Source of the DNA: GCA-002282575 sp964416645
Lineage (GTDB): Bacteria > Pseudomonadota > Gammaproteobacteria > Thiomicrospirales > Thiomicrospiraceae
Direction of reading: 5' to 3'
DNA: 35,760 bases
Assembly: GCA_964416645.1 (NCBI GenBank)
Contig: CAYQEZ010000018.1
Span: 1-35,760 of the forward strand
Each line of letters opens with the position of its first letter. Within the stretch, counting starts at the first letter, position 1. The position numbers and the translations under genes were made by a program. A model generated the notes under the pieces. It did no database searches. It saw only the letters and a program-made list of their open reading frames with translations, and was not told the DNA's origin. Positions 1 to 6,146 of this stretch are shown in pieces.

Positions 1-423
1 ATATACTTTCATCTTGGGCGGAATACGATAACTCACAAACACTTTATTCGCTTCGCTAGGCAGTGTGTAAACACTGATGCCGTAAGGGCAAAGTGCAATG
101 TTATGCAGGTTATCACGCATCATCGCTTGTGATAAATCGGCCTTACAAAACAGCACCGTTTCCCCACCCGCGGCATAAATACCTTGCTTGTAACCTAAAT
201 CGGTACTGGTACGATCAATCATATCTTTAACATGCGAAACGGCACTAATCACCATACCACGCTCTTCAATGGCGGCGGTGAGGTCTTCACGCACTTGCTC
301 GTAGGTTTTACCTGGCAAGGTATAAACCATTGCTTCGCTAATTTTTTGCGGTTTGATGGGAGCCGACACGGCTAGCGATGACCAAGCCAAGGCAAATAAT
401 GGAATCAACACTAAGGCTTTCAT
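1..423 (-). CDS. Secreted DUF302-domain protein (partial, C-terminus beyond window start)
   Basis: Reading the minus strand from an ATG at 423 gives 141 uninterrupted codons that run off the window edge, so the 3' end is missing. Residues 1-21 form a signal peptide (hydrophobic core, cleavage near AVSA). The rest matches the DUF302 pattern: an amphipathic helix around residues 41-55, GYKQGIYAAGG near 77-87, then a strand ending ALCPYGISVYTLP near 110-122. An AGGAT box lies 6 bases before the ATG. DUF302 proteins have no settled function; they are often seen beside sulfur-oxidation and cytochrome genes in proteobacteria, which fits the sulfide genes nearby, but that link is inference. The gene is divergent from the ferredoxin gene. 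Confidence 0.72.
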   Translation of the reverse strand, partial: MKALVLIPLFALAWSSLAVSAPIKPQKISEAMVYTLPGKTYEQVREDLTAAIEERGMVISAVSHVKDMIDRTSTDLGYKQGIYAAGGETVLFCKADLSQAMMRDNLHNIALCPYGISVYTLPSEANKVFVSYRIPPKMKVY

Positions 424-460
424 GATTTTTATCCTATTTTTCTTTCGAACAGCCAATATT

Positions 461-489
461 TTAACATGAGGCTTTTCAATCCGTATAAT
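461..489 (+). promoter_or_regulatory. Sigma70-type promoter for the ferredoxin gene
   Basis: TTAACA at 461-466 and TATAAT at 484-489 are separated by exactly 17 bases. Transcription would start near 496, giving a leader of about 27 bases before the ATG at 523. It lies in the divergent spacer shared with the DUF302 gene. Confidence 0.65.
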
Positions 490-522
490 AAGCCTTGATA
501 GCAAAAAACATAAGGAACGCTA

Positions 523-786
523 ATGAGCACCCCCATTCAAATCACCATTGAAGGCGTAGGTAGCATCCCGTGGCAAGGTCAAAGTAGCTTATTGGAAGCA
601 CTTGAAGATGCGGGTGTTGATGTGAATTACAGTTGTCGTGCAGGTATTTGCGCCGCTTGTCGCGCAACCCTAGTTAGCGGACACGTAGAATGGCGCAATC
701 AACCCATTTTGGCGTTGTCAGAGCAAGACATTTTGACTTGCTCTGTCGTTCCAACCATGGATATTGTGATTCGGTTGCCCGATTAA
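523..786 (+). CDS. Small plant-type [2Fe-2S] ferredoxin
   Basis: This 87-residue protein is a stand-alone 2Fe-2S ferredoxin of the adrenodoxin/plant fold. The cluster ligands are C38, C43, C46 and C73, in the CX4CX2CX26C spacing. It has no signal peptide, so it should act in the cytoplasm as a one-electron carrier. Similar short ferredoxins (YfaE type) maintain the ribonucleotide reductase cofactor, but no nrd gene is nearby, so the partner is unknown. An AAGGA ribosome site sits 6 bases before the ATG and a near-consensus promoter lies upstream. It is a single-gene unit, convergent with the diheme cytochrome gene and divergent from the DUF302 gene. Confidence 0.88.
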   Translation: MSTPIQITIEGVGSIPWQGQSSLLEALEDAGVDVNYSCRAGICAACRATLVSGHVEWRNQPILALSEQDILTCSVVPTMDIVIRLPD

Positions 787-799
787 CGTTTCAGTCTCC

Positions 800-828
800 T
801 CTAAAAACGATCCGTTGCTGTTTTTAGA
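800..828. terminator. Possible shared hairpin between convergent genes
   Basis: TCTAAAAAC (800-808) and GTTTTTAGA (820-828) form a perfect 9-bp inverted repeat with an 11-base loop. It lies between the ferredoxin stop (786) and the cytochrome stop (840). The stem is AT-rich and there is no clean T-run after it on either strand, so terminator function is plausible only from its position. Confidence 0.35.
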
Positions 829-839
829 AGAAGTGCTGC

Positions 840-1553
840 TTACTTTTTCACTGGCGTGATATTCGCGTAATAAGCCGCCAACGCTTTAATTTCAGCATCA
901 GTTAAATTCGCCGCTACCATACGCATTAAACCGTAGCTGTCGGTAGAGCGTGTTCCCTGTTTGTAAGCCTGCATGGTACGTTCAAAATACAAGGCTTCTT
1001 GACCCGCTAAGGCGGGCGTTTCATTAATGCCACCCTCGCCTTTAACACCGTGACAACTAGCACAAGGCGTTATTAAACGATTAACGTCGCCCTTACGCAC
1101 CAAAATATCTACATTTTTACGCTCTGCTTTTGTTAATGTCGGTTTAACTGTGGCTTGAGGCAAGCCTTGTTGCGCATAATATGTAGCCAAATCAGACATT
1201 TGCTGCTGGCTTAACAAACCAGCAATTGCAGCCATAGCACCAGCACCCTGATGCTGAGCAAAACGTCCCTGTGCATAATCTTGCAGAGTTTTGTACGTAT
1301 ACTCAACACGCTGCCCAGCAGTCGAAGGCCAGTTTCGACTTAAGGCTGTTCCTGCATCTCCGTGACAGCTAGCGCACATCATGGTTTGATTTAATTCTTT
1401 ACCACGTTGTACATCGCCTTTTGGCATATTAGCTAAACTTTCTTGCAATGCCTCTGGAGTCCATTCAACCGTTTGTACAGCAGGACTTTGCGCCTGCGCC
1501 ATTGAGCCTATCAATAAAGCACCGCTTAGAGCGATAACTGAAGTTGCTTTCAT
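840..1553 (-). CDS. Periplasmic diheme cytochrome c (c4-like)
   Basis: The start is the ATG at 1553, preceded by AGAGGTG and placed just after the fccB stop. The product has 237 residues, with a signal peptide at about 1-22 (SMAQAQ region). Two class-I heme sites follow, both CASCH: residues 60-64 and 164-168. The second domain has the c4-like pattern PALAGQ, then a Met-rich stretch (M210/M212) that could supply the sixth heme ligand. The gene is last in the fccA-fccB unit, so the likely role is a periplasmic carrier taking electrons from sulfide dehydrogenase towards the oxidase encoded upstream. It is not the classical diheme FccA: the FccA-like domain is the separate monoheme gene at 2916-3221. 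The role is inference; the heme sites are seen directly. Confidence 0.85.
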   Translation of the reverse strand: MKATSVIALSGALLIGSMAQAQSPAVQTVEWTPEALQESLANMPKGDVQRGKELNQTMMCASCHGDAGTALSRNWPSTAGQRVEYTYKTLQDYAQGRFAQHQGAGAMAAIAGLLSQQQMSDLATYYAQQGLPQATVKPTLTKAERKNVDILVRKGDVNRLITPCASCHGVKGEGGINETPALAGQEALYFERTMQAYKQGTRSTDSYGLMRMVAANLTDAEIKALAAYYANITPVKK

Positions 1554-1563
1554 GTTCACCTCT

Positions 1564-2904
1564 TTAAGCAAAACAATCTTGAGTAAAACTACGCATCCAG
1601 GCTTGCTGGTAAGCCGCGCCCAGGCGAATTTGTGCAACGGTTTGCTTGAGTGATGGATAACGATCAGGGTTGACACGATACATTACCCCGCCTTCTTTTA
1701 AGCGAAACACATCGGCAACGAACAAGCCATAATCACTCCCCGCTAGGACGTAACAGGTGTTTTCCCATAAAGGGCTATCGTTGGGCTCACGTCCTGCCAA
1801 AGCATTCACCACCGCCATCGCCGTAACTTTGGCTTGGCTGTTGGCCGAATAACCCGACTTAGGTGCCATGCCACCGTGTGTGGCATCACCCAACACATAC
1901 ACGTCTTTAAAATGATTCGATGAAAAATCGATTAAATTAACAGGACACCAACCTTTCTCATCGGTCAGACCTAATTCTTGTGCGATTTTGCCCGCACGCA
2001 TGGGAGCAATCACGTTCAGCACATCTGCTTTCAGGCTACCACCTTCAAAGTTGACCGTTTTGTTGGCGGCATCAATGGATTTAACCTTACCGCCGTCTTT
2101 GGCTCTCACCCACTCTAAACGAGAAGCGACACTGTGAGTTTTAACATCCTCAGGCATACCTTCCATAAATTCTGGCGGAATATTAAAGTTATACAAACGA
2201 TTCCAACCGAGCAACATATTTTTGTCAGTCACGAACTCATTTTTCGGGTCTAAGATGATGATCTTAGCGCTGGGGTTATGCTTGGCACACCATTCGGTCA
2301 CTAAAGCCGCGCGCTCGTAAGGCCCAGGAGGGCAACGATAAGGATTCGGCGGCGCAACTAAGGCAAAAGTACCACCTTGAGGCATAGCTTTAAGTTGGTC
2401 GGCCAGCATCTGAGTTTGCTTGCCTGGAATCCATCCATTAGGAATCGATTCGTTAGCAACAGCTTCTGAATAACCTGCCACTTTGTCGTACATAATTTCA
2501 ATACCAGGCGACACCACCAGCTTGTCATAACTAATGTCTTTACCACCTGCAAGGCGCAAGCTTTTCTTATCTAAATCGCCACCGATAACGGTATCAAAAA
2601 TAAAGTCGATGCCGTATTTACGGGCAAAGTCATCGTAGGTCACTTCTAGGTCTTTCATACCAATATGACCCGTAATCACTTCGGTACTACCGTAAGGACG
2701 AATATAAGTACGATTTTTTTCAATCACCGTTACACGAATGTTGTTATCTTGCAGCTTCAGGTATTTGGCAAAGGTAGCGCCACCGACACCACCACCCAAC
2801 ACCACCACATGAGCCTGTGCTTGAGCAAACAATCCCCGCGTGGGCAGTGCTAAGGCAAAAGCCCCAGCGCCAGCTAGGCTTAAAAATTGACGACGATTCA
2901 TCAT
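1564..2904 (-). CDS. fccB: Flavocytochrome c sulfide dehydrogenase, flavoprotein subunit
   Basis: FccB oxidises sulfide in the periplasm and passes electrons to FccA. The start is the ATG at 2904: GAGGAA ends 8 bases upstream, giving 446 residues. A twin-arginine signal (NRRQFLSLAG) occupies about residues 3-27. The Rossmann FAD motif VVLGGGVGGA is at 34-43. The two catalytic cysteines of the family are present: C191 in RCPPGPYERA and C320 in GWCPVN. The GYSANSQAKV block is at 351-360. Recalled against Allochromatium FccB, the segment carrying the cysteine that binds FAD covalently (TCYLSNEV) reads RPYGSTEV here, with proline at residue 70, so FAD is probably bound non-covalently. It begins 12 bases after the fccA stop. 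Confidence 0.92.
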   Translation of the reverse strand: MMNRRQFLSLAGAGAFALALPTRGLFAQAQAHVVVLGGGVGGATFAKYLKLQDNNIRVTVIEKNRTYIRPYGSTEVITGHIGMKDLEVTYDDFARKYGIDFIFDTVIGGDLDKKSLRLAGGKDISYDKLVVSPGIEIMYDKVAGYSEAVANESIPNGWIPGKQTQMLADQLKAMPQGGTFALVAPPNPYRCPPGPYERAALVTEWCAKHNPSAKIIILDPKNEFVTDKNMLLGWNRLYNFNIPPEFMEGMPEDVKTHSVASRLEWVRAKDGGKVKSIDAANKTVNFEGGSLKADVLNVIAPMRAGKIAQELGLTDEKGWCPVNLIDFSSNHFKDVYVLGDATHGGMAPKSGYSANSQAKVTAMAVVNALAGREPNDSPLWENTCYVLAGSDYGLFVADVFRLKEGGVMYRVNPDRYPSLKQTVAQIRLGAAYQQAWMRSFTQDCFA

Positions 2905-2915
2905 AATCTCATTCC

Positions 2916-3221
2916 TCAATCTAATTTCTGCGCAGCAAAATAATCTGCCATGGCTTCATATTCTGCGTGGGTGAAACCTTCCGCCACCTTAATCATTAAG
3001 GTTGACGCGCGTTTACCCGTCTTAAAATCGGTCATGGCTTGGATAAACTGAGCCTTAGGCATTCCCGCTAAAGCAGGAAAGGACTCATTCGCCAATTTTC
3101 CTTGCGTGCCATGACAAGCTCCGCAACTTTGCGCCGCCATTTCGCCTGGCATGGGCGCGGCATGGACAATCGGTGTCAGCACAAACATAAAAGCACTGCT
3201 GACCATAATTTGTTTCAACAT
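2916..3221 (-). CDS. fccA: Monoheme cytochrome c subunit of flavocytochrome c
   Basis: This 101-residue protein has a Sec signal peptide (about 1-22, ending HAA) and one heme site, CGACH, at 33-37. M76 in STLMIKVAEG is the likely axial ligand. It matches the first half of the diheme Allochromatium FccA closely in layout (CxxCHGT, FKTGKRAS, YEAMADYF), so it is the short, monoheme type known from Chlorobium. It should dock on FccB and relay electrons from FAD. AGGAG sits 5 bases before the ATG. It is first in the fccA-fccB-diheme cytochrome unit and follows a strong promoter at 3283-3311. Confidence 0.88.
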   Translation of the reverse strand: MLKQIMVSSAFMFVLTPIVHAAPMPGEMAAQSCGACHGTQGKLANESFPALAGMPKAQFIQAMTDFKTGKRASTLMIKVAEGFTHAEYEAMADYFAAQKLD

Positions 3222-3276
3222 GGTAACTCCTTTTTATTTGAACACAATGATAATCGATACTTATATAGATATATAA

Positions 3277-3310
3277 TGACTTAATATAAGCATTAGCTAA
3301 TATTAAGTCA
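3277..3310. promoter_or_regulatory. Operator-like inverted repeat over the fccA promoter
   Basis: TGACTTAATAT (3277-3287) and ATATTAAGTCA (3300-3310) are perfect 11-base inverted repeats with a 12-base centre. On the minus strand, one arm covers the -35 and the other covers the -10 of the fccA promoter, the usual geometry for a repressor. No regulator gene lies in the window, so the protein that would bind is unknown. Confidence 0.6.
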
Positions 3311-3311
3311 A
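3283..3311 (-). promoter_or_regulatory. Sigma70-type promoter for fccA-fccB-cytochrome c
   Basis: On the minus strand, TTGACT (3311-3306) and TATATT (3288-3283) are 17 bases apart. Transcription would start near 3276 and leave a leader of about 55 bases. It means the fcc genes can be expressed apart from the oxidase genes upstream. Confidence 0.7.
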
Positions 3312-3348
3312 GTGATAATGAAATATCCGATAGCTCAGCTTTTCGACC

Positions 3349-4578
3349 TCACTGCATCCACACATAAAAACCAACGGCAAAGAACTGCACCACCCATAAG
3401 ATCAATAAGGTCAGCGCGATGTTACCCATCTTAACCACCACGCTTGAAGGCGTGTATTGACCCACGGTTTGACCCGCTTGCCATGCCACGGTAAGCAGGT
3501 AACCTAAAACACCACCACCCAACACGGCAAAAGTAACAAAGAATAGAATGGCGCTGTACCAATCCATATTGACGGGATAACCCATCACATCGAAACCAAA
3601 CTGACCGACTAACACCGACCAACGCAAGACCTCACGCGCTGCCGCGACAATAATTAACGCCACAGCGCCCACAGGCATGACCATATAGCTATGCATGGTG
3701 TCGCGTTTACCATTCCATACCCAAGTGGCATAAGCAACAAAGCCTAACAATGCTACGACTGATACCATCACCCAGGGACTGGCGACAAATTCGGCTTGCT
3801 TGCCTTCTAAACCCATCAACCACAATGCACCAACGATCAATGAAGCCACACCGCCAAAAGTGATCCATTTCATGCCCAAAGCACCCACCCAATCGAGGTA
3901 AGCCTGATCGGCATCGGCACGCACACGGAAATAACGACGCATCGCGATTAAGAAAGCCCCTGTTACTGGCACACTTAAGCTAATAAAGAAGGCAAAACGC
4001 CATAAATTAAAGCTGTGTAACTGAGTACCCGAGGTATCTAACTTACCTTCAGGCGCATACCATTGCATCCATAAGTCGGGGGTAAGCATTTGGTTGGTCA
4101 GTACATGCATAATGAACCCAACCACCAGCAACAAGGCGACCGATGCCAATAAGCTGCTAGGACACTTCACTGGCTGTTTAGGGTCATGCAAATTACCATT
4201 CAACCAGTAATAAACATACATCAACACATAACCGACGCTGAGGATGAGAATAAAACCGATCACCCACCACGCCGAAAGCACATTACTGACATACCAGAAA
4301 GGATCGTAAATCACCTGCACAAACAGTAAAGGCGCAACCCCAATCACAATGGCGACGGATAACATCACCTTACCCACACCCAACATGGTGCTGGCTAATT
4401 GACGCTTATACGCGTCTTTCGACAAAGACCCCCACAGCGTCAGCCCTGTTGCGCCGAGCATGAGTTGCACTGCTGCGATATGTAGGGCAAAGGTTAGCAC
4501 GCCTAACACCAAAAACACCAAGGGATGCGTTGGTAACCCCGCTGGGTCACGCAAGGCATTTAATACTTCTGCTTCCAT
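3349..4578 (-). CDS. Second membrane subunit of bd-superfamily oxygen reductase (CydA-like paralogue)
   Basis: The start is the ATG at 4578 (MEAEVLNAL), only 5 bases after the stop of subunit I; AGGAG overlaps the end of that gene. The product has 409 residues and about ten hydrophobic segments. Its first membrane helix carries H33 in FALHIAAVQLMLG, resembling the heme-ligand helix of CydA, not CydB, and the next segment (IGVAPLLFVQVIYDPFW) is also CydA-like. It has no CxxCH. It therefore looks like a diverged copy of the catalytic subunit acting as partner subunit, as reported for several non-quinol and CydAA' members of the superfamily. It could be a structural partner with or without heme; sequence alone does not decide. 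It is translated directly after subunit I. Confidence 0.68.
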   Translation of the reverse strand: MEAEVLNALRDPAGLPTHPLVFLVLGVLTFALHIAAVQLMLGATGLTLWGSLSKDAYKRQLASTMLGVGKVMLSVAIVIGVAPLLFVQVIYDPFWYVSNVLSAWWVIGFILILSVGYVLMYVYYWLNGNLHDPKQPVKCPSSLLASVALLLVVGFIMHVLTNQMLTPDLWMQWYAPEGKLDTSGTQLHSFNLWRFAFFISLSVPVTGAFLIAMRRYFRVRADADQAYLDWVGALGMKWITFGGVASLIVGALWLMGLEGKQAEFVASPWVMVSVVALLGFVAYATWVWNGKRDTMHSYMVMPVGAVALIIVAAAREVLRWSVLVGQFGFDVMGYPVNMDWYSAILFFVTFAVLGGGVLGYLLTVAWQAGQTVGQYTPSSVVVKMGNIALTLLILWVVQFFAVGFYVWMQ

Positions 4579-4583
4579 GTTGC

Positions 4584-5984
4584 TTATTCTCCTGTTTTCG
4601 CTTGCGCCACTGCACTGGCTTTCAGTTTCCACTGCTCGGCGACTTTGATGTCCGTCATCGAAGCCAAGTAAACCGCTAGGGCTTCCGCTTCATTATCTTT
4701 TAACGGAATTTTGGGCATATACAATGTATTTCCTGTTGCTAAAGCACCTAATAAATATTGTTTAATTGCTGTAACGTCGGTATTGCCACCAAAATAGTTC
4801 GCAATAGGTCTAATGCCTGTCGAGCTTAAACTGTGACAATTACTACACATTGATAAGGCAATAACATGACCCACTTCTAAAGCATTGTCAGGAGTCACTT
4901 CGCGCAGATTGTCTGGAATAAAAGGGTGAGCTTTGAGTATGCCAACTTTTTGTAACTTTGGAATTTCTGACACAATACCCATTCTAGGAACATCTCGTGC
5001 AATCACTTGATTAGAATAGACATATTGCCCAGCAACATATGGCTTACGAATAGATTCACGTGCCACTTCAGCAGGCCACAACCCAAAAGTTAATAAATAC
5101 AAAGTTGCTAAGGATGCCACAAGCGTTGTCACCATTTTTGGCTTAAACAACAACAGCAAGAAATACAAAATCATGCCTGTTACAACACTTAGCAAAGCTG
5201 GAATAAAATACTCTGGTAAGCGATTTTCCATGACTAAATGAGCATACTCTGGTAAGGTATCTAAGTACCATAAAAACAAGGATGTTCCAATCAACGTGGC
5301 AACCAAGCCCATAATTGCCAGATAACGTGACAATTCTCGACGCAAATCATCTTCTTTAAAACGAGACAAGACAATGCTACCCACCACAGCGGTGATCGAC
5401 ATCATAAAGAAGGTACGCATCGCCAGTTGAGCAAAGGTATTGCTGCCGTAGAAACCATTCAGATAGCCGCCTTCGGTAAACCAAACTTCTTTACCTGGCC
5501 ACATCATGAATGACAAGATACCCAAAATAATCAGCATGGTGGCATAAGAAGCAATACCAAAAATCCAAGTAATGCGTAAATGAGTTCGTTGATCGACTTT
5601 GCCTACCAAGTAAACCACCATGTAAACGCCGACCACTTCGATAACGAAGAACACCCATTCCGTCGCCCATTTCCAGACAAAGCTGTGAATCAGCGATGAG
5701 ATACCACGTGGACTGGCGACGGTGGTGGAATACCAAATACCAGGCCCTGTAATCGACCCTAAGACATAAGAAAATACCAACAAAAACAAGCCATACTTCT
5801 TGATATACACCAAGTATTCTGGCTTGTTACGACTGTAAGCGATGGTAGCCAAAGCGGCGAAGAAGATAGCGGCACCGACCGAGGTATGTGAAAACAGCAC
5901 GTGAATCGTAGCAATGATACCCACGACCCAACCACTGCCCACACCAGGTTCGTACCAAGTCGGAAAGAGACCGATAATGTCCAT
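4584..5984 (-). CDS. Cytochrome bd-superfamily oxygen reductase subunit I with C-terminal heme-c domain
   Basis: This 466-residue protein has about eight membrane segments (residues 20-305) and a periplasmic tail. H28 in helix 1 corresponds to the E. coli CydA H19 heme ligand. The SITGPGIWYS block (77-86) and E109/E116 correspond to the conserved helix 2-3 region with E99/E107. The helix that carries H186 (low-spin heme b558) in E. coli has no histidine here (residues 184-205), and only about 15 residues join the next two helices, so there is no quinol Q-loop. The tail holds a c-heme site, CSNCH at 380-384, with M423 in YMPKIP as probable sixth ligand. This fits the non-quinol, heme-c-bearing branch of the superfamily, taking electrons from cytochrome c and reducing oxygen. 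GGAG lies 7 bases before the ATG. Activity is inferred. Confidence 0.75.
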   Translation of the reverse strand: MDIIGLFPTWYEPGVGSGWVVGIIATIHVLFSHTSVGAAIFFAALATIAYSRNKPEYLVYIKKYGLFLLVFSYVLGSITGPGIWYSTTVASPRGISSLIHSFVWKWATEWVFFVIEVVGVYMVVYLVGKVDQRTHLRITWIFGIASYATMLIILGILSFMMWPGKEVWFTEGGYLNGFYGSNTFAQLAMRTFFMMSITAVVGSIVLSRFKEDDLRRELSRYLAIMGLVATLIGTSLFLWYLDTLPEYAHLVMENRLPEYFIPALLSVVTGMILYFLLLLFKPKMVTTLVASLATLYLLTFGLWPAEVARESIRKPYVAGQYVYSNQVIARDVPRMGIVSEIPKLQKVGILKAHPFIPDNLREVTPDNALEVGHVIALSMCSNCHSLSSTGIRPIANYFGGNTDVTAIKQYLLGALATGNTLYMPKIPLKDNEAEALAVYLASMTDIKVAEQWKLKASAVAQAKTGE

Positions 5985-6026
5985 AATTAGGCTCCATAAA
6001 TTAGAAAAATATGATTAACGGAACCT

Positions 6027-6072
6027 ATTATGGTGTTAAGATTCAGACTTTAGAATGTGACAAATTGTCGCA
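6027..6072 (-). promoter_or_regulatory. Putative activator site and -10 element of the oxidase genes
   Basis: TGTGACAAATTGTCGCA at 6056-6072 is a 17-base palindrome with one mismatched pair (8+1+8). On the minus strand, CATAAT at 6032-6027 could be a -10, giving a start near 6020 and putting the palindrome centre near -44, close to the place used by class II activators. No good -35 accompanies it, which also suggests activation. The CRP consensus has a 6-base centre; this has 7, so the regulator is not identified. Confidence 0.42.
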
Positions 6073-6146
6073 CTATAAAAACTTTTTGCAGCAGAATAAA
6101 TATTACTTATTAGTGAAAATAGAGGCTCTGCTTCCTTACCAATCAA

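Noticed and set aside
840..1676. Extended N-terminus of the diheme cytochrome up to 1676
   Set aside because: It would overlap fccB by over 100 bases and bury the signal peptide; the ATG at 1553 has a good ribosome site.
840..3221. Treating the diheme cytochrome as the classical FccA subunit
   Set aside because: The short monoheme gene aligns with the FccA first domain directly upstream of fccB; the diheme protein is more c4-like.
6056..6072. Calling the oxidase upstream palindrome a CRP or FNR site
   Set aside because: The centre is 7 bases against 6 for CRP, and the half-site is not TTGAT as for FNR. The regulator is left open.
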